DNA of 64,000 nt from positions 5,716,001 through 5,780,000 of the forward strand of contig NZ_WSRO01000002.1 of NCBI RefSeq assembly GCF_009769735.1, in the 5' to 3' direction. Positions 16,901 to 26,503 of this stretch are shown here, in pieces. The notes beneath the pieces were generated by a model that did not search any database, was not told the origin of the DNA, and was given only the letters and a program-made list of their open reading frames with translations. Position numbers and translations under genes: made by a program. The stretch comes from Streptomyces sp. BA2. Lineage in GTDB: Bacteria; Actinomycetota; Actinomycetes; Streptomycetales; Streptomycetaceae. How positions within the stretch are numbered: position 1 is the stretch's first letter; each line of letters begins with the position of its first letter.

Positions 16901-19900
16901 CTATGTCACCGCCGTGATATTGAACATTTCTAGAACTTCCGCACATGAGTCACAGGGGGGTTTGATTTCGTTGTGAGCGGGGTTGCCCGGCGCGCGTACA
17001 TTGACCGCGGCCGACACACCACCTCGTGGATCGACGCCTGCGTGTAGGGCGTTCGACAGCGCTTCGGCCTCACCACACTTCGAATGCGCACCGCCCACCT
17101 TGGCTCTGGCCTCTGCCGACACGTTGTCGTAGGCAGCCTGAACTTCTGGATGCAGGTTATGACTCCCGCCTCCCTTGATGCTCGCCCCATCGAATGTCCC
17201 CTGATGCCCCGGCACCGAGAGTCCCGCCGTACTCGTCGGTCTGGTCTTCTTGCTTGCGCCCGGCCTCGACTGCTCAACGTCCGCACGCCTCTCCGCGGCG
17301 TCCCTGGCCGCCTGTGGACAGGCAGGTGAAAGCCCGAACGGGTCCACGGCCGTGAACGGGTTCGGCACGTAAGCCCGCGGGTTGGGGCCGGGGCCAAGGC
17401 CGAGCGGGTCCAGGGACGCGTATTGGCCCGTCTCCGGGTCGTAGTGGCGGTGATAGTTGTAGTTGAGTGCGGTCTCGGGGTCGTGGTACTGGCCCGGGAA
17501 GCGCAACGGGCAGTGCACGCCGTCGGGATCGGAGGCGCTGAGGGGCGCGCCCCATACCGTTGTCTGCGCCCGCCATGCCAACCCACCGTCTTCGTCGATC
17601 AGTTCGGTGGGTGTCCCGACCAGGTCCGTCACGATCGAGTAGAACTGATCGTCCACCCACTCCTGTGGGAGGTCCGCGGGAGCAGCAACCTTGTCGATCT
17701 GTGTGACAGGGCTGAACCTGTCCCGTTCCCAGTCCCACACCGTGCATGTGGGGGCCTTGTCCCCCGACTTCTTGACCTGCTCCGCGAGGACGAAGCTGTC
17801 CCAGGCGAAGACCACCTCTTCCACCACGGTCGCGCCGTCGGGGGCGTACCGCCGTTTGGCGATGCGACGCCCGAACGGGTCGTACTCGTAGGTCCACTTG
17901 GTGCCGTCCGGAGTGATCACCCCGACCAGGTGGTCCTGGCTGTCCCAGGTGTAGTGCCAGACGTCTGCCTTCTTCGACAGCCGCTTCTTCCGGCGCTGGA
18001 CCACCCTGCCCTGGGCGTCATACTCGTAGCGGATGTCTCCGGAGCCTCGGGATGCCCGGTCGCCGGTCGGCCGATCCAACTGCCCGGCACCGGGCCAGAA
18101 GGGCTCCTCCTGCCACTCGCCTTGGGTGAGGTTGCCCGCCGCGTCGTACGCGTAGCGTTCTGACCACGTCGCCGCTCGCACCCCGGTGACCCGGCCTGTG
18201 CCGTCGACATCGACCTCTCGTTCGCCGCCCAGCAGATCGCTGATGGCGGCGACCGTCCCGTCCGGGCGGTAGCGGTACGCACGGTGCTGGACGCGCCGCG
18301 GTTCGAGCGAGCCGGACGGCCCACCGGTCGCCGTCAGAGTCTGCGAGCTGAGCTTGCCGTCTGCGTCCCATGCCTGGCTGAGCACGGTGGCCCCGGCCCG
18401 GCGCTCGACCTCCCGCCCAGACGTGTCGTAGCCGAACGTCACGGTTCGGCCCGCCGTCCGCAGCAGTGCCGGTCGGTCTCGGCCGTCGTACTCCCAGACA
18501 CTTTCCGCCCCCGAGGGAGTCACGCGGCGGGTGCGCCTGCCCAGTACGTCGTAGGCCGAGCGGACCGTGGAGCCGTTGCACGTTTCGGCGAGGACCCGGC
18601 CGCGGGGGTCCCGTTCGTAGGTCAGGTCGGCGTGACCGTTCACCACACGAAGGACGTTGCCTATGGGGTCGTACGTGTAGGTCGTCAGCCCTTCTGGGGT
18701 CCGCTGTTCCACAACCTTGCCGAGCCAGTCGCGCACGTACTCGGTCGACTCGCCCGCACCGTTGGTCCGCCCGACGAGACGGCCGGCCGCGTCGAACCGG
18801 TAGGTTTGCGTGCGGCCGACGAAGTCCTGCTCACGAACCAGGCGGCCCACCGCATCGTAGAAGTAGCACCACGTGGCGCCGAGCTGGTTGGTGACCGACG
18901 TGACGCGCAGCTCGCCGTCGTAGGCGAACTCCAGGCGTGAGCCGTCCGGGTCGATTCTGGCCGATGGCAGGTCGAACCCGTTGTACTCGAAGCGTGTTAC
19001 TTGGCCAGTCGTGTTCGTGTGCTCGACAAGGTTGCCCTCACCGTCGTAGACCCGTTTCTCAGTGGCCCCATCAGGCAGAGTGAGCTGGCTGAGATGACCC
19101 TCCGGCGTCCAGTTGAACCGCGTGACGGACCCGTCGGGGTTGGTCTGCGTAACGAGCCTCCCGAACGCGTCACGCTCGTACCGGGTTGTGGAGCCCTCTG
19201 CGTCGGTGGTGGCGAGGGCCTGGCCTGTCATGTCGGGTGCAAGGAATGCCGTTCGCCCTGCGGCATCCGTGATCGCGGTGAGCGAGCCCGTGTCGTTGTA
19301 CTCGTAGGAGACTGAGGCGCCGGTCGGGTCGGTCTCGGCGGTCAGGTTGCCACGCGCGTCGTACTCCATGTGCCAGACGTGACCGTCAGCCTGTGTCACG
19401 GCTACTGGCTGACCGTACGCACCGTTCTCCGCAGTCTCCCGATTGCCGTCCGGCCGGATGACGGACGTAGGGAAGCCGTTCTCGTCGTAGACATAGCGGG
19501 TCGTCTGGCCGAGCGGGTCGGTGCGGGAGAGCAGGCGGTTGTACCTGTCCCACTCGGAAGACGTGGTGTGGCCCAGCGGGTCGGTCTCGGCGACGAGTTG
19601 ATAGAGGTCATTGTGTCGGTAGGTGGTGGTGTGACCCAACGCGTCCGTGTACCGCGTCTCGCGGTTTTCGGTGTCGTAGGCGATGGTGCAGGACAAGTAC
19701 CCATCGATGCCTTGACCTTGTATGCACCGGTCTTGGTCGTCGTAAGTGAAGCGGTACCAACTGCCGTTGCGGTCGGTCCAGGAGGTGATGCGGGAGCGGC
19801 TGTCGTAAGTGAGAGTAAGGGGCTGGCCGCTCGAATTGTAGATCTCGGTGAGGTTGCCGCCGGCGCTGTAGCCATAGCGCCGCAGGGTCGTTCCCTCCTG

Positions 19901-21523
19901 GCCGTCCTCTGGATTGCTCAGGCGGAGTCGGGTGACACGGACGCCGTCTGTGTCCACGTGAAGGTGACGACCGCTGGAGTCGCGCACGGCTGTAGGGGCG
20001 CCATGCTCGTCACGGTCGAAGTCGACGCGCAGGCCGTTGCGGTCGGTGATGGCTGCCAGGTGGAGTGTGAACGCCTCATCGGTGGGGGCGGGGGCGCCCG
20101 GGGCGAAGTGACGAGTGACGCCTGTGGCCGGGTCGGTGATACGAAGGGGAGTACCGGGTGCGCCGTCCCAGTCCAGCGGCCAGCGCGGGCCCTCCAGCGG
20201 CATGACTGAGCTACCGCGCTCAGGCACCGGGTAGAGGAGGATCATGCCGTCCTCGGTGGCGAAGGCAGCCCCGTTGTTGTCCAGTTCGAGACGCTCGTCG
20301 AGCGTGGACGCCCAGGACGGGCCGAAACAGCGGCCCCAACGATACGTCGAGAGATGCGTACGCCTCAGGACCAGCGGAAGCAACCCGGGGAGATCGACAT
20401 CGGTCTCCTCCATGAGCATCTCGCCGGAGACCATGTCGATCGGGTCGCCCTTCTTGGCGCGTCCAGCAGCCTGCTTGCTCTTGGCTGCCGCGTCATCGGC
20501 GCCCTTGCGCAGCCCGCCTTTGCCCAGTCCCTTGGCCATGCCCTTGAGCCCGGCCTTGAGGCCCTTCATGCCCTTGGCGAGGCCGCGGAGGCTGGTGAGG
20601 CCCTTCATGCCGGGGATGCAGTCCAGGGCGGCGAAGGCGACGTCGAGTAGGCCTGCTTCTCCGTTGGCGTATTTATGGAGAGTGTCGGCGAGTACGACGA
20701 GGGCGGCGATGAGGACGATCGCGCCGAGGATCGGGCCGCCGATGATCATGGCGATGACGCCGAGGACGGCGACGACGACCTTGCAGACGGCGACGATGGT
20801 GTCCCAGTTGTCGGTGACCCAGTCGCCGACTTCCTCCCACCACTTGCGGTTCTGAATACCGGCGTCGGAGGCCTCTTCGAGTTTCTTCTTCGCAGTCCCG
20901 GCCGCGTTCTCGCGCATCTTGCGGGCGTCTTCCGCCATCTTCTTCGCGGCGTCGAGGTTGCTCTTCGCGGCGGAGACGTCCGACTTGGCGGTCGTCTGGG
21001 CCTTTTCGGCGGCGGTGGCGTTGCGGGTGGCGGCCTTGACCTTGTCCGGGTCGGGCTTGGGGACGTCCTTGCCGGAGTCCTTGTCGTCCTTGTACTTGTC
21101 GGCTTCCTTGCCCGCCTTGTCCACCCAGGAGTCGGCTGAGGTCAGGCGGGTCTGGGCGCTGCTCAAGTCCCCTTGCGCTTCACGGCCCTTGACCAGGGCC
21201 TTGTCGGCGAGGGCCTGGGCTCGCTCCAGCTCCGGCCAGTACGTCGACAGGGCGTCGCCGGCCATCTCGTAGCTCTTCTTGAGCTTCTTCAGCTTGCCCG
21301 GCGCGTCCTCGAACTCCGACGTGAACGACTCGGCCGTCTTACCCGCCCAGGTGAGGATCGCCTCCTCGCCCGCCATCCCCTTGATATCGCGGAGGACCTT
21401 CGACACGTCGTCGGCGAAGTCGTGCAGATTCTTCGCCAGGTTCCGCACCCGGTCCGGATCACCCGGCGTCGGATCCTTGTCCAAGTCCAGGACATGCCAA
21501 TCCGCCGGACGATTCCCCGCCAT
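16901..21523 (-). CDS. RHS polymorphic toxin with T7SS-type N-terminus and YwqJ-like deaminase tip
   Basis: This 1540-residue protein has a helical, WXG-like N-terminus without a Sec signal (WHVLDLDKDPTPGDPDRVRN), a coiled Ala/Lys-rich region, and a hydrophobic segment near residues 240-285. A DUF6531-type junction follows (GDPIDMVSGEMLMEETDVDL, near 375), then many YDxxGxL RHS repeats and the RHS core ending near VDPFGL. The final 120 residues hold a zinc-deaminase signature: C1483-G-E1485 and P-C1524-xx-C1527, as in YwqJ-type toxin deaminases. It should be exported by a type VII-like system and deaminate a nucleic acid or nucleotide in target cells; the substrate is inferred only at this level. 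The SUKH-3 immunity gene follows. Confidence 0.85.
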   Translation of the reverse strand: MAGNRPADWHVLDLDKDPTPGDPDRVRNLAKNLHDFADDVSKVLRDIKGMAGEEAILTWAGKTAESFTSEFEDAPGKLKKLKKSYEMAGDALSTYWPELERAQALADKALVKGREAQGDLSSAQTRLTSADSWVDKAGKEADKYKDDKDSGKDVPKPDPDKVKAATRNATAAEKAQTTAKSDVSAAKSNLDAAKKMAEDARKMRENAAGTAKKKLEEASDAGIQNRKWWEEVGDWVTDNWDTIVAVCKVVVAVLGVIAMIIGGPILGAIVLIAALVVLADTLHKYANGEAGLLDVAFAALDCIPGMKGLTSLRGLAKGMKGLKAGLKGMAKGLGKGGLRKGADDAAAKSKQAAGRAKKGDPIDMVSGEMLMEETDVDLPGLLPLVLRRTHLSTYRWGRCFGPSWASTLDERLELDNNGAAFATEDGMILLYPVPERGSSVMPLEGPRWPLDWDGAPGTPLRITDPATGVTRHFAPGAPAPTDEAFTLHLAAITDRNGLRVDFDRDEHGAPTAVRDSSGRHLHVDTDGVRVTRLRLSNPEDGQEGTTLRRYGYSAGGNLTEIYNSSGQPLTLTYDSRSRITSWTDRNGSWYRFTYDDQDRCIQGQGIDGYLSCTIAYDTENRETRYTDALGHTTTYRHNDLYQLVAETDPLGHTTSSEWDRYNRLLSRTDPLGQTTRYVYDENGFPTSVIRPDGNRETAENGAYGQPVAVTQADGHVWHMEYDARGNLTAETDPTGASVSYEYNDTGSLTAITDAAGRTAFLAPDMTGQALATTDAEGSTTRYERDAFGRLVTQTNPDGSVTRFNWTPEGHLSQLTLPDGATEKRVYDGEGNLVEHTNTTGQVTRFEYNGFDLPSARIDPDGSRLEFAYDGELRVTSVTNQLGATWCYFYDAVGRLVREQDFVGRTQTYRFDAAGRLVGRTNGAGESTEYVRDWLGKVVEQRTPEGLTTYTYDPIGNVLRVVNGHADLTYERDPRGRVLAETCNGSTVRSAYDVLGRRTRRVTPSGAESVWEYDGRDRPALLRTAGRTVTFGYDTSGREVERRAGATVLSQAWDADGKLSSQTLTATGGPSGSLEPRRVQHRAYRYRPDGTVAAISDLLGGEREVDVDGTGRVTGVRAATWSERYAYDAAGNLTQGEWQEEPFWPGAGQLDRPTGDRASRGSGDIRYEYDAQGRVVQRRKKRLSKKADVWHYTWDSQDHLVGVITPDGTKWTYEYDPFGRRIAKRRYAPDGATVVEEVVFAWDSFVLAEQVKKSGDKAPTCTVWDWERDRFSPVTQIDKVAAPADLPQEWVDDQFYSIVTDLVGTPTELIDEDGGLAWRAQTTVWGAPLSASDPDGVHCPLRFPGQYHDPETALNYNYHRHYDPETGQYASLDPLGLGPGPNPRAYVPNPFTAVDPFGLSPACPQAARDAAERRADVEQSRPGASKKTRPTSTAGLSVPGHQGTFDGASIKGGGSHNLHPEVQAAYDNVSAEARAKVGGAHSKCGEAEALSNALHAGVDPRGGVSAAVNVRAPGNPAHNEIKPPCDSCAEVLEMFNITAVT

Positions 21524-21554
21524 CCCGCAACCCCCGTCCCGCTCTTGTCGTCGT

Positions 21555-22625
21555 CTAGCGGTTAATGGACTGGATTTCCTGGACGTTCATGTCCTGGGTC
21601 GTCTCGAACTTTCCGTCCGGCAGGTCGCCCTTGGCGCCGCCTGTGCCCTGCCAGGAGATCTCCCAGGTGACGGAGGCCTTCAGCTGGTACGGCTTGCCGT
21701 TCGTGGCGCGGAGGTAGGCAATGCCGCACGGAGGATCCTGTTTGGAGGAGCCCTTGGTGTAAGGCGCCCCGATGGAGCCGTCCTCGTTGACCGGGCAGTC
21801 GCCCGAGGCGGGGAAAGTCTTGGCGTCCGGGGTGCCGGGTTCCAGGTGCAGGGCCACCGGCTTCGCCGTTGTCACCGCGTACAGCGGCGTGTTCGGCAGG
21901 TCGGCGCGCACGGTGACGTCCTTGAAGACGGCCTTGTCCAGCCACGCCCAAGTGGGCATGTTCACCGTCGACTTGGCCTGCGGCTTCAGCTCGATCTCGG
22001 TCTCCGGGACGCGGATCTTGTTGTAGGCGTACTCGGCGAGGGTCTCCGGCGTGGGGGCGTTCGGGTCGTCCGGCAGGGTGCCGGCGTCCTGCCAGAACAG
22101 GTTCTCCGAGCAGTCCAGGATCTCGGGATCATCCGCGCGGTCCTCGCGGGCCACCGCTCGCCAGAACATCCCCTTCTTGCCGACGTTGTAGTTCTTGGTC
22201 GGTGTGTCGGTGAAGGTCGGCTCGCCCTTGTCGAAGGCGTCAACGAGCAGGCTCTTGCCCCAGCGGCGACCGAAGTTGACGGAGAAGAGGTCGCCCTTCT
22301 TCATCTTCTCCGTCGCGCCCTTGAGCTGCTGAGGAGTCGCGAGCGGTTCGTACCAGCAGGCCGGGGGCTTCCAGTTCGGGTCGATGGCGGCGAGCGCGCC
22401 GGAGGAAGGCTTGGCCGTGCCGCCGCCGGTCTGCTTGACCACGATGCGGGAGCGGGAGACCGCTGCGCCCAACTCCGAGCCGCTGGCGGAGCCTTCGGCG
22501 TGGTCGCCGGGCGGATTGGCGTTCTCTCCGGGGCCTTCTCCCCAGGCGAAGGCGATCGACGGGGTCAGCAGCGTGATTGACAGGGCCGCCGTAGCCAGCG
22601 CCGTGGAGCGGGAGGGCTTTATCAC
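21555..22625 (-). CDS. Secreted protein of unknown function in the toxin operon
   Basis: With the GTG start at 22625 this is 356 residues, beginning with a Sec signal peptide (ALATAALSITLLTPSIAFAW). The mature part is rich in Trp, Pro and charged residues with several Cys (CWYEP, LDCSEN, SGDCP, PPCGIAYL), which suggests disulfides in an extracellular fold. No family was recognised. The GTG overlaps the stop of the upstream lipoprotein gene (GTGA), and the RHS toxin starts 31 bp downstream, so the three are in one operon. A role in toxin export, folding or display is inferred from position only. Confidence 0.75.
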   Translation of the reverse strand: MIKPSRSTALATAALSITLLTPSIAFAWGEGPGENANPPGDHAEGSASGSELGAAVSRSRIVVKQTGGGTAKPSSGALAAIDPNWKPPACWYEPLATPQQLKGATEKMKKGDLFSVNFGRRWGKSLLVDAFDKGEPTFTDTPTKNYNVGKKGMFWRAVAREDRADDPEILDCSENLFWQDAGTLPDDPNAPTPETLAEYAYNKIRVPETEIELKPQAKSTVNMPTWAWLDKAVFKDVTVRADLPNTPLYAVTTAKPVALHLEPGTPDAKTFPASGDCPVNEDGSIGAPYTKGSSKQDPPCGIAYLRATNGKPYQLKASVTWEISWQGTGGAKGDLPDGKFETTQDMNVQEIQSINR

Positions 22626-23269
22626 TTGCAGGCCCCGTTCTCCGTCTGGACCATCGTCGTCTTCCAGACGCCGTCGTCGGTCTTGCGCAGCTTGGTCCGG
22701 TACAGCACCAAGGCATCGTCGGCGGGAGTGGCGGTGACCTTGCCGGTCTTCGTGTCCTTGGTGGACCCCTTGCCTTCGTCCACGCAGTAGAACAGCGTTC
22801 CGGAACCGTCCGGGCTGATGCGGGGCTGCGGCTGGAAGACGCGGGCCTTGCCGATCAGGGTCAGGTTCTCGTCCGTGAAGCCCTTGATCCACGTCTTTCC
22901 GGTACGAAGGGCGTCACTGGTGTTGTAGAAGGTGAAGGCGTCGTCCTGCGGGTCTTGGTTGATGATCGCGGCGTAGGACGCGAGGAGGCGCTCCTTGCCG
23001 TCATCCATGATGGCCTGCAGCTTCGGATCGCTGTTCGTCCAGCTTGCGAAGTCGACCTGCAGGGACTTGGGCAGCTTGATCTCCGGCCGCTTGGCCCTGT
23101 CTGCTGGTGACGGTGCGTCGGCGGAGGCCGAGGCCTTCTTGTCCCCGTCACCCGCTCCCTTGATGTTGTCGGAAGCGTCGTCGTCGCTGCCGCCCGAACC
23201 GCATGCGGTCAGGATCAGTGCCGCTGATGCGGCTAGCGCGGTCGACACGAGACGGATGGGGCGGTTCAC
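22622..23269 (-). CDS. Lipoprotein of unknown function, first gene of toxin operon
   Basis: This 215-residue lipoprotein has signal peptide and lipobox LILTAC, followed by a Gly/Ser/Asp-rich linker. The mature domain (from about residue 65: ASYAAIINQDPQDDAFTFYN, and a C-terminal strand pattern ending KTTMVQTENGACK) looks like a small alpha+beta fold, perhaps NTF2-like; that is only a guess. The GTG start at 23269 follows a gggag site. It heads the operon lipoprotein - secreted protein - RHS toxin - SUKH-3. Confidence 0.75.
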   Translation of the reverse strand: MNRPIRLVSTALAASAALILTACGSGGSDDDASDNIKGAGDGDKKASASADAPSPADRAKRPEIKLPKSLQVDFASWTNSDPKLQAIMDDGKERLLASYAAIINQDPQDDAFTFYNTSDALRTGKTWIKGFTDENLTLIGKARVFQPQPRISPDGSGTLFYCVDEGKGSTKDTKTGKVTATPADDALVLYRTKLRKTDDGVWKTTMVQTENGACK

Positions 23270-23393
23270 TCTGGACTCCCGTTCGAGGTGGGGGGTAACG
23301 CAAGCGAACTAACGCTATCTCTGGGGCTCGTGGGGATACCAAACGGGTTTCCGTCTGCGGGTAGGGGCAACTGGCCCGCGTGCCGGACGCACA

Positions 23394-23425
23394 TGGGCCC
23401 CGCTCCTCGAAAGGAGCGGGGCCCA
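23394..23425 (-). terminator. Strong intrinsic hairpin after sdhB
   Basis: A perfect 14-bp stem (TGGGCCCCGCTCCT at 23394-23407 with its complement at 23412-23425) is closed by a 4-base cgaa loop. It lies 38 bp past the sdhB stop and is very likely the terminator of the minus-strand sdhCDAB transcript. It lacks a long U-tract, as is common in Streptomyces. Confidence 0.85.
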
Positions 23426-23462
23426 CGTCAACGTACGGAAAACGTACGGACCAAGAAGGAAA

Positions 23463-24233
23463 TCAGAAGCGACGCGTGATCAGCGCCCGCTTCACTTCCT
23501 GGATCGCCTTCGTGACCTCGATGCCACGCGGGCACGCGTCCGTGCAGTTGAACGTCGTGCGGCAACGCCACACGCCGTCCTTGTCGTTCAGGATCTCCAG
23601 GCGCTGCTCGCCCGCCTCGTCACGGCTGTCGAAGATGAAGCGGTGCGCGTTCACGATCGCTGCCGGGCCGAAGTACTGGCCGTCGTTCCAGAAGACCGGG
23701 CACGATGAGGTGCAGGCCGCGCAGAGGATGCACTTCGTCGTGTCGTCGAAGCGCTCGCGGTCCTCTGCCGACTGGAGGCGTTCGCGCGTCGGTTCGTTGC
23801 CGGTCGTGACCAGGAACGGCATGACGTCGCGGTACGCCTGGAAGAACGGGTCCATGTCGACGACCAGGTCCTTCAGGACCGTCAGACCCTTGATGGCCTC
23901 GACCGTGATCGGCTTGGACGGGTTGATGTCCTTGATCAGGGTCTTGCAGGCCAGGCGGTTGCGGCCGTTGATGCGCATCGCGTCGGAGCCGCAGATGCCG
24001 TGGGCGCAGGAGCGACGGAAGGTCAGCGACCCGTCCATGTCCCACTTGATCTTGTGGAGGGCGTCGAGGACACGCTCCTTGGGGTCGATCTCCAGCTGGA
24101 AGTCTTCCCAGGTCGCGTCCGCCGAGATCTCCGGGTTGAAGCGGCGGATGCGGAAGGTGACCGTGATGTACGGGGAGTCGGCGAAGCCGGCCTCGGGCTT
24201 GGCGTCTTCCTTGTCGAGGGTCGGGGTTGCCAT
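23463..24233 (-). CDS. sdhB: Succinate dehydrogenase iron-sulfur subunit
   Basis: This 256-residue subunit has an N-terminal ferredoxin-like [2Fe-2S] domain (CAHGICGSDAM plus the fourth Cys in NRLAC) and C-terminal [4Fe-4S] and [3Fe-4S] cluster motifs (CILCAACTSSCPVFW; CRTTFNCTDACPRGI). It passes electrons from the SdhA flavin to the membrane quinone site. Its ATG overlaps the sdhA stop (TGATG). It is the last gene of sdhCDAB, and a strong hairpin follows. Confidence 0.95.
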   Translation of the reverse strand: MATPTLDKEDAKPEAGFADSPYITVTFRIRRFNPEISADATWEDFQLEIDPKERVLDALHKIKWDMDGSLTFRRSCAHGICGSDAMRINGRNRLACKTLIKDINPSKPITVEAIKGLTVLKDLVVDMDPFFQAYRDVMPFLVTTGNEPTRERLQSAEDRERFDDTTKCILCAACTSSCPVFWNDGQYFGPAAIVNAHRFIFDSRDEAGEQRLEILNDKDGVWRCRTTFNCTDACPRGIEVTKAIQEVKRALITRRF

Positions 24234-25987
24234 CAGTACTTACGCTCCATCGGCTGGTAGCGGGTCTGGACGACAGGCTTGTAGTCGAGGCGGATCGACT
24301 CGGCACCGTCGTCGCCGACCTCGCGGTACGCCATGGTGTGGCGCATGAAGTTGACGTCGTCGCGGTTGGGGAAGTCCTCGCGGTAGTGACCGCCGCGCGA
24401 CTCCTTGCGGGCCAGGGCCGACTGCGCCATGACCTCGGCCAGGTCGAGCAGGTTGCCCAGCTCGATGGCCTCCAGGAGGTCGGTGTTGAAACGCTTGCCC
24501 TTGTCCTGGATCGAGACGTTGAGGTAGCGCTCGCGGAGCTCCGCGATCTTCTCCACCGCCGTCTTGATCGTCTGCTCCGTGCGGAACACCATGACGTTGG
24601 CGTCCATGGTCTCCTGCAGCTCCTTGCGGAGCTCGGCGACCCGCTCGGTGCCCGTGGCGTCGCGCAGGCGCTCCACCTGGGCGGCGACCAGCTCCTCGGG
24701 GTTCTCCGGGAGCTCCACGAAGTCGTTCTTCGCCGAGTACTCCGCGGCGGCGATGCCCGCGCGCTTGCCGAAGACGTTGATGTCCAGGAGCGAGTTCGTG
24801 CCGAGGCGGTTGGCGCCGTGCACCGACACGCAGGCCACCTCGCCCGCCGCGTACAGACCCGGGACGACCGTGGTGTTGTCCGCCAGGACCTCACCCTCCA
24901 CGTTCGTCGGGATGCCGCCCATGGCGTAGTGCGCGGTCGGCTGGATCGGGATCGGGTCCGTGTAGGGCTCGATGCCGAGGTAGGTGCGCGCGAACTCCGT
25001 GATGTCGGGAAGCTTCGCGTCCAGCTGCTCCGGCGGGAGGTGCGTCAGGTCCAGGTACACGTGGTCGCCCTCGGGGCCGCAGCCGCGGCCCTCTCGGATC
25101 TCCGTGTAGATGGAGCGCGAGACCACGTCTCGGGACGCCAAGTCCTTCATCACCGGCGCGTACTTCTCCATGAAGCGCTCGCCGTCCTTGTTACGGAGAA
25201 TGCCGCCCTCACCACGGGCGCCTTCCGTAAGAAGGATGCCCATGCGCCAGATGCCGGTCGGGTGGAACTGGAAGAACTCCATGTCCTCCAGCGGCAGGCC
25301 GCGGCGGTAGCAGGCCGCCTGGCCGTCACCCGTCAGCGTGTGCGCGTTCGACGTCACCTTGAAGAACTTGCCGGTGCCGCCCGACGCGTAGACCACGGCC
25401 TTCGCCTGGAAGATGTGGATCTCGCCGGTCGCCAGCTCGTAGGCGACTACGCCCGCGCTCTTCTTGACCCCGTCGATCTCGACGATGAGCTGGTCGAGGA
25501 CGTAGAACTCGTTGAAGAACTCCACACCCTCCTTGACGCAGTTCTGGTAGAGGGTCTGGAGGATCATGTGGCCCGTGCGGTCCGCGGCGTAGCAGGACCG
25601 GCGGACCGGGGCCTCACCGTGGTTGCGGGAGTGGCCGCCGAAGCGGCGCTGGTCGATGGTGCCGTCCGGGGTGCGGTTGAACGGCAGGCCCATCTTCTCC
25701 AGGTCGAGGACCGCGTCGATGGCTTCCTTCGCCAGGATCTCGGCGGCGTCCTGGTCGACCAGGTAGTCACCGCCCTTGACGGTGTCGAAGGTGTGCCACT
25801 CCCAGTTGTCCTCCTCCACGTTGGCGAGCGCGGCGGCCATGCCGCCCTGCGCCGCGCCCGTGTGGGAGCGGGTCGGGTAGAGCTTCGTCAGGACCGCGGT
25901 GCGGCTGCGCTTCGTCGCCTCGATGGCCGCGCGCATGCCCGCGCCGCCGGCGCCGACGATGACAGTGTCGTACTTGTGAATCTTCAC
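24233..25987 (-). CDS. sdhA: Succinate dehydrogenase flavoprotein subunit
   Basis: This 584-residue catalytic subunit has an N-terminal FAD Rossmann motif (TVIVGAGGAGMRAAIE), the covalent-flavin His region RSHTGAAQGGMAAAL, the substrate and active-site segments RRFGGHSRNHGEAP and HPTGIWRMGILLTEGARGEG, and the C-terminal domain of the fumarate reductase/SDH family ending in MERKY. It oxidises succinate to fumarate in the TCA cycle on the cytoplasmic face of the membrane complex. It lies 16 bp downstream of sdhD. Confidence 0.95.
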   Translation of the reverse strand: MKIHKYDTVIVGAGGAGMRAAIEATKRSRTAVLTKLYPTRSHTGAAQGGMAAALANVEEDNWEWHTFDTVKGGDYLVDQDAAEILAKEAIDAVLDLEKMGLPFNRTPDGTIDQRRFGGHSRNHGEAPVRRSCYAADRTGHMILQTLYQNCVKEGVEFFNEFYVLDQLIVEIDGVKKSAGVVAYELATGEIHIFQAKAVVYASGGTGKFFKVTSNAHTLTGDGQAACYRRGLPLEDMEFFQFHPTGIWRMGILLTEGARGEGGILRNKDGERFMEKYAPVMKDLASRDVVSRSIYTEIREGRGCGPEGDHVYLDLTHLPPEQLDAKLPDITEFARTYLGIEPYTDPIPIQPTAHYAMGGIPTNVEGEVLADNTTVVPGLYAAGEVACVSVHGANRLGTNSLLDINVFGKRAGIAAAEYSAKNDFVELPENPEELVAAQVERLRDATGTERVAELRKELQETMDANVMVFRTEQTIKTAVEKIAELRERYLNVSIQDKGKRFNTDLLEAIELGNLLDLAEVMAQSALARKESRGGHYREDFPNRDDVNFMRHTMAYREVGDDGAESIRLDYKPVVQTRYQPMERKY

Positions 25988-26003
25988 TGGGTTCGCCTCG
26001 GCT

Positions 26004-26495
26004 TTAGCGGATGTTCGGGTCGAAGGTGAAGATCACCAGCGTGCCCAGAAGGATGGTGAACACCGTGGCGGTGTACAGCAGGCCCTTGAGCCACAGGCGC
26101 GTGTTGGCGCGCTCCGCGTAGTCGTTGATGACCGTGCGCAGGCCGTTGGCCCCGTGCAGCATCGCGAGCCACAGCATCAGCAGGTCCCAGACCTGCCAGA
26201 ACGGCGAGGCCCAGCGACCGGCGACGAAAGCGAAGCCGATCTTGCTCACGCCGCCGTCGAGCACCAGCTGGATCAGCAGGTGGCCGAGGACCAGGACGAC
26301 AAGGACGACGCCGGACAGGCGCATGAAGAGCCATGCGGCCATCTCGAAGTTGCCGCGGGTCGAGCGCGGGGTCTTGGAGGTGCGCTTGCGCGGCGCCTCG
26401 ATGAGGGGGGCCGGGTTGTCGGCGTCGTAGAGCGAGGCGCCTTCGACGGGACCCACTCCGGACACTGAGGACTTCTCGAGCGTGGTGTCGGACAT
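26004..26495 (-). CDS. sdhD: Succinate dehydrogenase membrane anchor subunit
   Basis: This 163-residue protein has an N-terminal cytoplasmic segment rich in Arg/Lys and three membrane helices (AAWLFMRLSGVVLVVLVLGH, the helix around FWQVWDLLMLWLAMLHGANG, and LLYTATVFTILLGTLVIFTF). The His residues in VLGHLLIQ and MLHGANGLR are candidate haem or quinone-site ligands. It follows sdhC by 8 bp and precedes sdhA. Confidence 0.9.
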   Translation of the reverse strand: MSDTTLEKSSVSGVGPVEGASLYDADNPAPLIEAPRKRTSKTPRSTRGNFEMAAWLFMRLSGVVLVVLVLGHLLIQLVLDGGVSKIGFAFVAGRWASPFWQVWDLLMLWLAMLHGANGLRTVINDYAERANTRLWLKGLLYTATVFTILLGTLVIFTFDPNIR

Positions 26496-26503
26496 GTCTG
26501 GCG

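Noticed and set aside
24227..26029. 600-codon plus-strand frame opposite sdhA
   Set aside because: Antisense shadow of an unmistakable SdhA.
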